DNA from: Neoechinorhynchus agilis
Taxonomy: Eukaryota; Acanthocephala
Assembly: GCA_051530055.1 (NCBI GenBank)
Contig: CM121342.1
Coordinates: 4,154,001 to 4,218,000, forward strand
Direction of reading: 5' to 3'
Length of the DNA stretch: 64,000 nt
This document shows positions 52,062 to 64,000 of this stretch, one piece after another. The translations under genes were made by a program, and so were the position numbers. Below the pieces are notes generated by a model. That model had not been told where the DNA came from. It did no database searches and saw only the letters and a list, made by a program, of their open reading frames with translations. Numbering within the stretch: position 1 is the first letter of the stretch; the number at the start of each line of letters is the position of its first letter.

Positions 52062-52975
52062 CGCTTTTGTGTTAACGATGAAAACGACATAAATTGGCTC
52101 GCAGTTATTTTACCAGTTGAAAGCTCTGCCTTGATCAATGCTTCGTTGATTCGAGAAAAGTAAGTATTTTTTATAACCGTTTTTTACTCTAGCTTAAAAT
52201 GATGCAGCCAACACTTTTCCTACATTCTTTTATAAAATTTGTTGCAGAAATTTTGATTTGCAAGGATCGATCATTGAGCAACTCAGTTAAGCACTTTGAA
52301 AACTCGAAAAGGTGTTCGTTTACGAGAAATGCTTTTCGTCATAAAAGAACGGAAAAACAAATCACACGTTCATAAATATTTTCGAGAGCCACAAATATTG
52401 TCAATTTATTGGGGACGTTCGATTTTAGTTTGATTCTCTCAAAAAAAAGAAAATCCCCATTTTTGTTCGCGTGATTTTTTTTCTATTTAAGAAAAATGAT
52501 ATTTTTAGCCGCCGAGTCGATAAATATTTAACTTCTGCGAATATTGTCTATTTATTGGGGACGTTCGATTTTTGAAAATCGGTGATTCTCTCAAAAAAAA
52601 AGAAAATCCCAAATTTTGGTCGATTTTAGGGTGATTCTCTCTCTCAAAAAGTCCCCAATTCGGTATTGTACGAAGACGATGTAGTTTGAGATTATAAAAG
52701 TACCACATTTAAAAAAAAATTTCCTTTCATAAACCGCAAATCTCAAAATTCATCGGTGATGTGGACGACGCTTACAAATTGGATGCGTACATAGACATTC
52801 ATTGGCCAACTTTAGTCTGAAGAGCATTGAAGGTGTTTCTGAATAGAAAGCGAATCTGTTACGATCTTCCATTGCACCGCATTTCGTCTACGTTCCCAGC
52901 ATTATTCTGCCTCTGGAGGTTGTTGTCGTCGCCGCATCAAATCAGTCGTCTTGAAAGACGAACGCTGTTCGGAAG

Positions 52976-54245
<1,270 letters not shown>

Positions 54246-54289
54246 AATATTTGATCAGAAAATCGGTAGATTTGAAATAAACAGCATTT

Positions 54290-56268
54290 AAAAGTCCAAA
54301 TAAAGGTTTAGAAAAAACAGTTTAAATCCTCAAGTCCGCAATAAACACAAATTAATTGAATGCAGCGGCAGAGAAAAAAACCGTTTCTACACTAAAAAAG
54401 GGAAATTACCAATCAAGAAATTATTCGCGTACTCTGAAATCCTAAGATTCGCTGAAACGTTCATATAATCAAGTTGAAAGTTAATAATAAATCGAAGCTT
54501 TCACAAAAACTCAGATTTACCCTGAAAGTAATTCCAAGATCATTTACACGATCAAAGTCGAAATAAAGGTTTAGAAAAAACAGTTTAAATCCTCAAGTCC
54601 GCAATAAACACAAATTACTTGAATGCAGCGCAGAGAAAAAAACCGTTTCTACACTAAAAAAGGGAAATTACCAATCAAGAAATTATTCGCGTACTCTGAA
54701 ATCCTAAGATTCGCTGAAACGTTCATATAATCAAGTTGAAAGTTAATAATAAATCGAAGCTTTCACAAAAACTCAGATTTACCCTGAAAGTAATTCCAAG
54801 ATCATTTACACGATCAAAGTCGAAAAAAAGGTTTAGAAAAAACAGTTTAAATCCTCAAGTCCGCAATAAACACAAATTACTTGAATGCAGCGGCGAGAAA
54901 AAAACCGTTTCTACACTAAAAAAGGAAATTACCAATCAAGAAATTATTCGCGTACTCTGAAATCCTAAGATTCGCTGAAACGTTCATATAATCAAGTTGA
55001 AAGTTAATAATAAATCGAAGCTTTCACAAAAACTCAGATTTACCCTGAAAGTAATTCCAAGATCATTTACACGATCAAAGTCGAAATAAAGGTTTAGAAA
55101 AAACAGTTTAAATCCTCAAGTCCGCAATAAACACAAATTACTTGAATGCAGCGGCAGAGAAAAAAACCGTTTCTACACTAAAAAAGGGAAATTACCAATC
55201 AAGAAATTATTCGCGTACTCTGAAATCCTAAGATTCGCTGAAACGTTCATATAATCAAGTTGAAAGTTAATAATAAATCGAAGCTTTCACAAAAACTCAG
55301 ATTTACCCTGAAAGTAATTCCAAGATCTTACACGATCAAAGTCGAAATAAAGGTTTAGAAAAAACAGTTTAAATCCTCAAGTCCGCAATAAACACAAATT
55401 ACTTGAATGCAGCGGCAGAGAAAAAACCGTTTCTACACTAAAAAAGGGAAATTACCAATCAAGAAATTATTCGCGTACTCTGAAATCCTAAGATTCGCTG
55501 AAACGTTCATATAATCAAGTTGAAAGTTAATATAAATCGAAGCTTTCACAAAAACTCAGATTTACCCTGAAAGTAATTCCAAGATCATTTACACGATCAA
55601 AGTCGAAATAAAGGTTTAGAAAAAACAGTTTAAATCCTCAAGTCCGCAATAAACACAAATTACTTGAATGCAGCGGCAGAGAAAAAACCGTTTCTACACT
55701 AAAAAAGGGAAATTACCAATCAAGAAATTATTCGCGTACTCTGAAATCCTAAGATTCGCTGAAACGTTCATATAATCAAGTTGAAAGTTAATAATAAATC
55801 GAAGCTTTCACAAAAACTCAGATTTACCCTGAAAGTAATTCCAAGATCATTTACACGATCAAAGTCGAAAAAAAGGTTTAGAAAAAACAGTTTAAATCCT
55901 CAAGTCCGCAATAAACACAAATTACTTGAATGCAGCGGCAGAGAAAAAAACCGTTTCTACACTAAAAAAGGGAAATTACCAATCAAGAAATTATTCGGGT
56001 ACTCTGAAATCCTAAGATTCGCTGAAACGTTCATATAATCAAGTTGAAAGTTAATAATAAATCGAAGCTTTCACAAAAACTCAGATTTACCCTGAAAGTA
56101 ATTCCAAGATCATTTACACGATCAAAGTCGAAATAAAGGTTTAGAAAAAACAGTTTAAATCCTCAAGTCCGCAATAAACACAAATTACTTGAATGCAGCG
56201 GCAGAGAAAAAACCGTTTCTACACTAAAAAAGGGAAATTACCAATCAAGAAATTATTCGCGTAAGATT
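54290..56268 (+). repeat. Tandem array, about 261 bp unit, about 7.5 copies
   Basis: Units share ggtttagaaaaaacagttta, aatcctcaagtccgcaataa, cgtactctgaaatcctaaga and caaaaactcagatttaccct, and are nearly identical. The array starts 45 bp after the smoothelin-like stop, so it occupies that gene's 3' flank. Region 56270-56853 contains no gene I can support; ggcgaaataaagaaaaacgg and taatatttcgtcctctactc at about 56482-56525 resemble the 16-kb array. Confidence 0.95.
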
Positions 56269-57032
56269 GGTTTTTTCAACTCAATGCCGTTAATCTGAGA
56301 TATCGTTTCTGCACCTGCTTAAATACTTATTGATTTTATTTAGGATTCCATAGAATGTGCACTTGAATCCAAAAGTCGGCAAATAATAATAGATTGTAAA
56401 ACGAGATAAACTAACAATACTGGCCAATTTTAGAATTTGCTCACATGTCCTATGGTCATTAAAGGTTCAGTTTTTGTGAAGGCGAAATAAAGAAAAACGG
56501 GTTTTAATATTTCGTCCTCTACTCGTGGGATTTCTTCATAATTGTTTCGCCAGTTAAAAAAATATTTCAGGCAATAGAATTGATGAAATGACTCTAGAAA
56601 TCAATCGGAATACGCATTCTTCTTTAATGATCCCTCTCGTAAAATTGAAGAGCGACCCAAATAACAATAATTTTTAAGAATTTGGTTGAGGAAAATTTCG
56701 CTCTGGCATCAAAAATGATCTCCCTTTGACCCATTACCGAATGTGAGTCCACAGTCGTCGATTTTAGACCTTTTTTGGATGGCAAAATAACTACAAAGTT
56801 TTATTATTGCAAAAAATAGTATTTTCTGAATGATAAACCGCTTGTGTCCAATGAAATTTTATAAAAGAATGTAGGAAAAGTGTTGGCTGCATCATTTTAA
56901 GCTAGAGTAAAAAACGGTTATAAAAAATACTTACTTTTCTCGAATCAACGAAGCATTGATCAAGGCAGAGCTTTCAACTGGTAAAATAACTGCGAGCCAA
57001 TTTATGTCGTTTTCATCGTTAACACAAAAGCG

Positions 57033-57786
57033 TTAATTTCCATCTTTTTTTGGCATTTTAAGCATAAAATCGTGTTCATCAAGACTATTTGTGTTGGAAG
57101 CCGAAATATCCTCTACTTTCTCTACCTCAGGAATATAGAATTTCAACATATTTTCAATCCCGTTCTTTAGAGTAATTGTAGAACTAGGACATCCAACACA
57201 AGCTCCTTTCAGTTTCACGCTTACAATTCCATCGTTAAATCCAACAAATTGGATATCACCGCCATCATTAACAATAATAGGTCGCACCTTTTCATTTAAA
57301 AGAGCTTTAATTTGCTTGGAAATTTCGTCTAAATCCGATTCATCTTGCTGTTCGTGTGCGGTCACATCTTCTTCATCAATCAATTGACTCCCTTCAATAG
57401 AGAAATAATTCATTAAAATCTCAAAGATCTCGGGTTTCATCACCATCCAATCTCGCTCTTCGGATTTTGTAATCGATACGAAATCGGGACCGAACATGAG
57501 TCTTTAATGAACAATTTTCATCGATTATCACCGATTTTAAACAATCTGAATAAAAATTGTTCACTTTATTCACCCCACTGACTCCAAACAATCTTTTAGC
57601 CAATCGAGGTAGTTTCTGACCGTCGTTGGAGCTATCGAAAATGACTGGTGAACTTGCGGTTACCGATTTTCCTCCAGGAAAGAACTTGAGGCTGTTTGGA
57701 TTTGGCGTCTCTTCCGTTCGAACGAACATTGAACGAACCTGCGGTCTTCCCACTGATGATAGCAATGATCGGATAAAGCGGAACAT
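57033..57786 (-). CDS. NFU1: Mitochondrial Fe-S cluster scaffold NFU1 (right copy)
   Basis: Exons 57786-57562 and 57497-57033, 229 residues, the mirror of the left copy including the same hairpin intron (57498-57561). The cluster-binding CVGC and all conserved blocks are intact, so both copies could be functional. Residue 23 is Arg and 49 Ile. With only two amino-acid differences, this may be a true paralogue kept similar by conversion between inverted arms, or the other haplotype. Confidence 0.92.
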
Positions 57787-58885
57787 TTAGAACACAGTGC
57801 CGTAATATCGTTAAATTTTAATTATACTATGAAGAATCTATAAAATATGCTCGAGTTTCGAGTGGAAGAAGTGTGAAGAGGAACGCTATACAAAACAAAG
57901 ACAAGAAGTTTTAGTCCAGAAATCAGGAAAATCAATCGGAATACAAAAAAGAGTTCGATTTGTGAAGCAGCACTAAATTTATCTTCAAAATAAGTAGGAG
58001 AATTAACTAAAAGGAACATACAGAAATAAAGTGCTAAAATCTCATCCGCGATGATCTTAGATTTTGTAGCCAAAACTGTCGATAGCTTTGTCGAGTCCTA
58101 CATTATCAGTAAATTAATTTATAATAAATATTATCAGCCGTCGATGATTTCGAGAGGACGAAAGCCACGATCAATCATTAATGATAAAATGACGGTACCA
58201 ATCGCGTGGTGCAAAGGTGGAAAAGGCGTTTTATTGTTACAAAAACCGAGAAAAATAATAATTGGGGATTTTTTTGAGAGAATCACCCTAAAATCGAACG
58301 TCCCCAAATAAATTTACAATATTCGTAGAAATTAAATATCTATCGACTCGCCGGCTAAAAATGTCATTTTTCCTAAAAAAGAAAAAACAGAATCACAAGA
58401 GAACAAAATTGGGGATTTTCTTTTTTTGAAAGAGAGTCCCCAAATAAATTTACAATATTCGTAGAACTTAAATATTTATCGACTCGGCGGCTAAAAAATG
58501 TCATTTTTCTTAAAAAGAAAAAAACAGAATCACAAGAGAACAAAATGGGGGATTTTCTTTTTTTTTGAGAGAAACGCCGATTTTCAAAAATCGAACGTCC
58601 CCAATAAATTGACAATATTCGCAGAACTTAAATATTTATCGACTCGGCGGCTAAAAATATCATTTTTCTTAAATAGAAAAAAATCACAAGAGAACAAAAT
58701 TGGGGATTTTCTTTTTTTTGAGAGAATCACTCTAAAATCGAACGTCCCCAATAAATTGACAATATTTGTGGCCCTCGAAAATATTTATGAACGTGTGATT
58801 TGTTTTTCCGTTCTTTTATGACGAAAAGCATTTCTCGTAAACGAACACCTTTTCGAGTTTTCAAAGTGCTTAACTGAGTTGCTCA

Positions 58886-59278
58886 ATGATCGATCCTTGC
58901 AAATCAAAATTTCTGCTTTATCCCGAAGATCCAGAAAAGAAAGAGTTTGGCCAAATGTTGGAGGACGTCTTTTCGGCGTATGCGGATCGATTTAGCCACA
59001 AAACCAAAAAGGGATTCATTACAGACTCGGAAGCAGATCGATTGTATTTTTTATTTAAGAGCGCCTTCGGTAATTGGCTAATGCTTTATTCTTTTCGAAA
59101 ACTCTCGTTTGTAGCAAAAGAAAGGACAAAAATCGCCGAACTGAATTTCCGATCTTCACGAAAGGCATTTAAGGAAAACGTCGCGTTTGTTATGAAGAAC
59201 AACGCCTTATGTTTGTTCGGATTTGAAAGCGGATATCTCGGCATTACAGAATTTGCGGATATCGTAAGTTTTTTTTAG
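58886..59278 (+). CDS. Unknown 130-residue exon (right copy)
   Basis: Identical in protein to 49523-49915, again ending at a gtaagt donor after ADI. The right arm continues for only 175 bp beyond it, so any following exon is either within that stretch or differs between the copies. Confidence 0.45.
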   Translation: MIDPCKSKFLLYPEDPEKKEFGQMLEDVFSAYADRFSHKTKKGFITDSEADRLYFLFKSAFGNWLMLYSFRKLSFVAKERTKIAELNFRSSRKAFKENVAFVMKNNALCLFGFESGYLGITEFADIVSFF

Positions 59279-59559
59279 CAATCGACCGAGAAAAAAGGTT
59301 TCGATTATTTAGGACGAGCGAGAGTTCTACACAAAAATGTTTGCGTGAAAGTTTTCGCAAAAAAGAACGTGTTTTTTCCGAGAATTGTTAGAAATTCCGA
59401 GAACTTAAGACGAATTCGCCATGTTCACTAAATTTACTTTCTTTTCTCCTTCTAAAATGCGAGTTAAATACTTTGGATGTGCCGGATGGTGAGAAAATCA
59501 ACTCAACGATTTCCTCCACAAAACCCATCAAGTCCTAATGACTTAAATTTCGACTTGGA

Positions 59560-60370
59560 GAAATTATGGCTCACCAGTTGAGATTTTTTCCGTTCTATTT
59601 GAGGTTGAAATTGCCGCTTGATTGCTAATCATGGTTGTGGCACTTTTGCTCCTTTTGGCGTTTGCACGATGATTTTTAGAATCTTGTGGTACGCAAATTT
59701 TGATGTTATCCGAAAAGCTCTTCTCTTGAAGGTCTACAGTAACACCAGCATCGTCCTCAGCCTTTATCCCGTTTGGATGCGGGGTTGGCTACTTTTGATA
59801 TTGTTCGCCATTTTATTCGATCACTGGCTTCGTCCGAATAAAGTCGCGATGGTATCGAGCCAGCGTTGTTTTGGTCTTGTTTTTCACCTCGATTTCCAGA
59901 TTAGCCCTCGTTCAAGCTAGCGGAGGAGGTATTCTATGAGTTTGTCGATGATCGGTGCAACATTGATCTGGCGGATTGTAGGGTAAAAGCGCAAATAACG
60001 CCTCGGTTTTACAAGGGAAGAAGATCTATTCGTTGCGGCCGTGGATGGAACCAACAGATGATGTTCTGATTCGCTTAATTCCATCATTTAAAAAGATTGA
60101 TAATGATCCAGGCCTAAAGTTACCGAAATATCAGACTTGATAAATTCCTTCAATTTTTACACCATAAAAAACAATTTCCTGGCACGTCTCTACCAATTTT
60201 TGGAGATCATCTTTATCCTTTAAAGACAGGAAAACGTCGTCTTGGCTGATTGTGTCCACGACAAGTATAAATAATAAGGGAGGAAAGGGCACTTCCCTGA
60301 TGAACGCCAGTGGATTCTAGGGAGGAAGTGAGACTGAAGAAGGAATATTCTTTTCAAAATAAACATTTGT
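59560..60370 (-). mobile_element. Decayed LINE reverse-transcriptase fragment (RTE-like)
   Basis: Minus-strand translation gives, in order, STGVHQGSALSSLIIY (the GxxQGS...SPLLF RT motif), then in another frame TISQDDVFLSLKDKDDLQKL (a changed YADD box followed by the usual D-LQ-L helix), and much later RPKQRWLDTIATLFGRSQ, resembling the RPK..W.D segment that follows the RT in RTE-type LINEs. Many frame breaks; no endonuclease was seen. The plus-strand frame at 59618-59920 is not considered real. Confidence 0.65.
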
Positions 60371-60670
60371 TTTCAACCGTGTAAAATGGTAAATATAAGT
60401 GAAAAGGATAAAATGCGGTTGAGAAATCAGTCGACGATCAGCGAACTGATCTTAACCACAAGGATTAAGTGGCTCATCTCGACCGAACGGACTTCGCCCT
60501 CTCGACCTCACCAAATCCGCATTCTCCATAGTTTTGAACCAGTATTGTTTATGGCTAAAATAACGATTACTTTATCTTCATCAAAAACAATGCCACAAAA
60601 AGGATCAAAAGGTACAAGAGTCCAATTCTTTTTATCCGAAAACAAAAGTTTTATTGCAGCAGCAACTTAA
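60355..60670. other. Sequence shared with 8.75-8.90 kb, otherwise unassigned
   Basis: aaataaacatttgttttcaa followed by atgcggttgagaaatcagtc also occurs in the same order at about 8752-8835, with different spacing. This suggests a dispersed element, possibly tied to the LINE fragment next to it. The 94-codon plus-strand frame here has no recognisable homology. Confidence 0.45.
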
Positions 60671-60708
60671 ATTAAAATTCTAAGGCGTTCATTACCAATC
60701 CTAAAAGT

Positions 60709-60895
60709 CATATCAAGAGAAAATCCATATCAGGATGGTTAATTTTGACTTGTTGTTAATTTTTCGCGAAATATTTCGAAAGAGAGGAAAATTCGCCAGC
60801 AATGATTGAGAGATGGCGAGGTTTCTTCTCTTTCGAAATATTTCGTGAACAATAAAATGATTTTTAACCGGGTGATTATCTTCACCACAAGTCAA
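60709..60895. mobile_element. MITE-like foldback element with possible 12-bp target duplication
   Basis: A direct repeat aatcctaaaagt flanks it at 60697-60708 and 60896-60907. Inside, attttgacttgt (left) and acaagtcaaaat (right) are inverted, and an inner hairpin pairs cgaaatatttcgaaagaga with tctctttcgaaatatttcg around 60772-60846. No coding capacity. Confidence 0.7.
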
Positions 60896-60988
60896 AATCC
60901 TAAAAGTGCTTCCATACATCGATCAACAAAAATTGAAATGTGACCATAGCAACAGGATTTTGTTATTATATTCATTCTAAGGACAGCA

Positions 60989-61916
60989 ATGAAGACTCGT
61001 ATTTCTAAAAAAGTTTATATTAAAGCCTACAATTTTTTGGTTGCAAAGAAGGGAAAAAAGAGAGGCCTATTGAGTTTAAAGAAGATTGACAGGTTTTTAA
61101 GACGAGTCGGCTTCAATCCTAGTGCCGAGGCCATCAAACAAATAAGTGAGGAAATCTCTCGAACTGTTGTTGTTGGTAAGAATGAAGTCGGTTTAAGGTG
61201 GCACTTCCCAACTTATCTAAGTTGTCTATTGCCATCAAAGATGACCTAATAAATGCTATTGAAAATAGTGATCTTGGAAAAAGCACCAGAGATGAGGATT
61301 TAGATATGATTCGAACAGCGTTTCGTTGTCTAGCACTGAACGATAATCTAAGCGAGCCAATTGATGTGGAAAAGTTAAACCAAAGGCTCAAAAAACCGCC
61401 GGCATTAAACGCGAAAGCTTTTAAAGTGGTGATGAAATACGGTCTCGCAGAAGACGGTGCCAATTTTGATTACACAAAATTCGAAAGTGGCTTGTTTCAG
61501 CAGAATCCGAAGAAAAATAGACACCGAGGTCGGATCAGTGATAGATTCTTGAATTTCAAAGGTTCCTTTTCGTTTAGCCAAAGACTTTATCTTCGATTGA
61601 TCGTTGATTATTTACAAAATCTTTTTTTTAAATCCCCTCATTTGTTTTTGATCCGGCCACCGTGGATAAAAAAAGGGTTCGGCGGAAAAAGAAACCAAAG
61701 AAAAAGACGGTTCGTAAAGTAAAGAAAAAGGTTCAAAGGCCAAAGAAGAAGGCTGTTGAGCGTAAGCCAAAAGCAAAGAAAGCTAAGAAAAGGATAAAAG
61801 GAAAAATGAAGAAGTCGATTGCGTCTAAACATAGCGCATATTTCCGTGCTTTAGAGAAAAGGATTGCTCGTCTTAAAGAAGAGTCGATGAAATTTGAGCA
61901 TGAATATCAAAAATGA
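60989..61916 (+). CDS. Degenerate EF-hand protein with Lys-rich coiled tail
   Basis: Best model: exons 60989-61175, 61241-61529 and 61667-61916, 241 residues. The first part (GLLSLKKIDRFLRRVGFNPS, then AEAIKQISEEI) and the second (MIRTAFRCLALNDNLSEPID, then GANFDYTKFESGL) follow the calmodulin/EFCAB2 pattern, but the calcium loops lack the acidic ligands, so calcium binding is doubtful; an axonemal DRC8/EFCAB2-like role is a guess. The tail is about 60 percent Lys/Arg and ends in a short coiled coil (RALEKRIARLKEESMKFE). Intron 1 (65 nt) is GT-AG. Intron 2 (137 nt) is not; a 10-bp inverted repeat with one mismatch (61528-61537, 61649-61658) brackets it. The tail could instead belong to a separate gene. 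Confidence 0.6.
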
Positions 61917-61941
61917 TTATTTTTTCTGTGAAAGTGGAAAT

Positions 61942-62418
61942 TTAGTTTTCTTTAAAGTATTCTTCAACCGCTTGAGAATCAATACCAAATTCACTGAGAT
62001 CGGGTAGATGAGCTTCGTCCAATCTAAACCAATGAGCGCAATAACACCGCTTGGTTTCCCCTCGATAAATCTTCATGTATTTGACATGGCATTGTTCCTC
62101 CTCGCAAACGCAACCCAAAACCGATTCGTCGTGAAAAGAAGTGACCACATTGGGATCTTCACGGGTACTTATTGCTTTTCTTTTGATTTGAATTGGTCGC
62201 ATTGGATTAGCGATTCCTCTGAGCCGTAAAGCAACATCGAGTCGTGCCATTCCATGCAAAGTATCCCATGGATCGAGCACACCATTAACCTGGCGATCAT
62301 CGAATTTCGCCAGTACAGGACGTCTAAAGACCACTGGCGGAGAAGACTCCGGCGATTTTCGAAAATAACTTCGGAATCGATCAATCAGAGCTCCACGATT
62401 CACCAAAGTAACTCTCAT
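61942..62418 (-). CDS. COX5B: Cytochrome c oxidase subunit 5B
   Basis: Zinc-binding matrix-side subunit of complex IV. 158 residues (human precursor 129). STREDPNVV matches the GTREDPNLV of the family, and GCVCEEEQCHVKY...GETKRCYCAHWFRL matches GCICEEDNTSVVW...GEAQRCPRCGAHYKL. The second zinc pair is CxC here rather than CxxC with a following Gly, one residue shorter than usual, which could alter metal binding. The first 70 residues replace the usual presequence and contain DPWDTLHGMARLD. It converges on the EF-hand-like gene with 25 bp between stop codons. Confidence 0.88.
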   Translation of the reverse strand: MRVTLVNRGALIDRFRSYFRKSPESSPPVVFRRPVLAKFDDRQVNGVLDPWDTLHGMARLDVALRLRGIANPMRPIQIKRKAISTREDPNVVTSFHDESVLGCVCEEEQCHVKYMKIYRGETKRCYCAHWFRLDEAHLPDLSEFGIDSQAVEEYFKEN

Positions 62419-62539
62419 CCTCCTTTTTTTAATAACTCAGCACATCGCAAAGCGCCAGGAAATGTCTTATTCTTTCGAAGTTCATCGAAACAATGAGTAT
62501 TTCCGATCGAGAAATACTCGTGTACTCATGGATCGCGAA

Positions 62540-64000
62540 ATTAAAAACATATTTGGAATCAGTGTCATTGGTCGAAGCACGAAATCTAGGACGAAATAAA
62601 GAAAATATTTGGAATTCTCAAAAAAGTGCTAGGACCTAGAGGACTATTAGCAAAAAAATCATTTTTCTCTATATTTTGCTTAAAAATGTATTTGGAATCA
62701 GTGTCATTGGTCGAAGCACGAAATCTAGGACGAAATAAAGAAAATATTTGGAATTCTCACAAAAGTGCTACGACCTAGAGGACTATTAGCAAAAAAATCA
62801 TTTTTCTCTATATTTTGCTTAAAAACATATTTGGAATCAGTGTCATTGGTCGAAGCACGAAATCTAGGACGAAATAAAGAAAATATTTGGAATTCTCACA
62901 AAAGTGCTACGACCTAGAGGACTATTAGCAAAAAAATCATTTTTCTCTATATTTTGCTTAAAAACATATTTGGAATCAGTGTCATTGGTCGAAGCACGAA
63001 ATCTAGGACGAAATAAAGAAAATATTTGGAATTCTCACAAAAGTGCTACGACCTAGAGGACTATTAGCAAAAAAATCATTTTTCTCTATATTTTGCTTAA
63101 AAACATATTTGGAATCAGTGTCATTGGTCGAAGCACGAAATCTAGGACGAAATAAAGAAAATATTTGGAATTCTCACAAAAGTGCTACGACCTAGAGGAC
63201 TATTAGCAAAAAAATCATTTTTCTCTATATTTTGCTTAAAAACATATTTGGAATCAGTGTCATTGGTCGAAGCACGAAATCTAGGACGAAATAAAGAAAA
63301 TATTTGGAATTCTCACAAAAGTGCTACGACCTAGAGGACTATTAGCAAAAAAATCATTTTTCTCTATATTTTGCTTAAAAACATATTTGGAATCAGTGTC
63401 ATTGGTCGAAGCACGAAATCTAGGACGAAATAAAGAAAATATTTGGAATTCTCACAAAAGTGCTACGACCTAGAGGACTATTAGCAAAAAAATCATTTTT
63501 CTCTATATTTTGCTTAAAAACATATTTGGAATCAGTGTCATTGGTCGAAGCACGAAATCTAGGACGAAATAAAGAAAATATTTGGAATTCTCACAAAAGT
63601 GCTACGACCTAGAGGACTATTAGCAAAAAAATCATTTTTCTCTATATTTTGCTTAAAAACATATTTGGAATCAGTGTCATTGGTCGAAGCACGAAATCTA
63701 GGACGAAATAAAGAAAATATTTGGAATTCTCACAAAAGTGCTACGACCTAGAGGACTATTAGCAAAAAATCATTTTTCTCTATATTTTGTAAAAAATGAA
63801 TCAGTGTCATTGTCGAAGCACGAAATCTAGGACGAAATAAAGAAAATATTTGGAATTTCACAAAAGTGCTACGACCTAGAGGACTATTAGCGAAAAAATC
63901 ATTTTTCTCTATATTTTGCTTAAAAACATATTTGGAATCAGTGTCATTGTTCGAAGCACGAAATCTAGGACGAAATAAAGAAAATATTTGGAATTTTCAC
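62540..64000 (+). repeat. Tandem array, about 140 bp unit, at least 10 copies
   Basis: Units share tggaatcagtgtcattggtc, gaagcacgaaatctaggacg, aaataaagaaaatatttgga and gctacgacctagaggactat. The units are almost identical until 63770, where several short deletions appear. The array runs off the window end and lies about 120 bp upstream of COX5B's start codon. Confidence 0.95.

Larger units (their letters stand above)
56854..59453. repeat. Right arm of the large inverted duplication
   Basis: Reverse complement of the left arm. The outer edge falls at the aggagaagagaaagtaaat-type sequence of the 47.4-49.5 kb units; beyond it the two sides are unrelated. The near-identity of coding and noncoding parts alike means recent duplication, ongoing gene conversion, or an assembly of two haplotypes. 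Confidence 0.93.

Noticed and set aside
59618-59920. Plus-strand 100-codon hydrophobic frame as a membrane protein.
   Set aside because: The minus strand of the same region carries RT landmarks, so the frame is antisense to a decayed LINE.

Overview
The window looks like animal nuclear DNA with small, closely spaced genes separated by AT-rich tandem repeats. Recognisable conserved genes, by homology read from the translations, are PCYT2, SPRTN, COPS5, THOC7, POLR1H (N-terminal half only), RACK1, FAHD1, a short CoREST-like ELM2/SANT gene, U2AF2, POMP, two copies of NFU1, a smoothelin-type CH-domain gene, COX5B and probably a COX7A-like gene. Canonical introns are very short and tightly distributed (42-49 nt for most, for example 47, 46, 49, 48, 48 and 47 nt in the smoothelin-like gene). 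Several start codons sit directly behind a pyrimidine-rich AG, as expected for spliced-leader trans-splicing. A second class of introns lacks usable GT-AG borders in frame. This combination recalls larvacean tunicates (Oikopleura, Fritillaria), but that placement is an inference; other compact animal genomes are possible.

Layout: 1-2.7 kb tandem array; 3.0-5.7 PCYT2 with an array inside its intron; 5.8-7.4 composite SINE/MITE array; 9.1 foldback; 9.5 COX7A-like gene; 10.1-10.6 TIR element; 10.9-13.2 unknown 752-residue gene (-); 13.4-14.8 array; 15.1-15.9 SPRTN; 16.2-21.3 two large arrays; 21.4-23.1 COPS5; 23.3-23.7 unknown gene (-); 23.9-27.3 array; 27.4-28.3 THOC7 and POLR1H head-to-head; 28.3-30.5 array; 31.0-31.5 zinc-finger gene (-); 32.1-32.9 LINE remnant; 33.4-34.5 RACK1 (-); 34.8-36.9 array; 37.2-38.0 FAHD1; 38.2-39.7 SINEs and a second LINE fragment; 40.0-41.5 membrane ORF and repeats; 41.6 CoREST-like; 42.3-43.7 U2AF2 (-); 43.8-46.2 array; 46.8-47.5 POMP and a membrane ORF; 47.4-49.5 degraded duplications with a long A/C homopolymer; 49.3-52.2 and 56.9-59.5 near-identical inverted arms each carrying NFU1, enclosing the smoothelin-like gene and an array; 59.6-60.4 LINE RT remnant (-); 60.7 MITE; 61.0-61.9 EF-hand-like gene; 61.9-62.4 COX5B (-); 62.5-64.0 array.

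Main point of interest: seven gene structures (PCYT2, the unknown 11-13 kb gene, SPRTN, COPS5, U2AF2, NFU1, the EF-hand-like gene) require an intron whose borders are not GT-AG, and each such intron has an inverted repeat near its two ends that would fold it into a hairpin. Two of them (PCYT2 and COPS5) have been inflated to 1.66 kb and 0.75 kb by tandem arrays. Roughly 40 percent of the window is tandem arrays from more than a dozen apparently unrelated families.

The genes are ordinary housekeeping functions (phospholipid synthesis, DNA-protein crosslink repair, COP9 signalosome, mRNA export, Pol I, ribosome scaffold, splicing, proteasome assembly, Fe-S assembly, respiratory chain). They are not a pathway cluster. 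All splice junctions were inferred by eye from protein homology and reading frame; no transcript data or searches were available.
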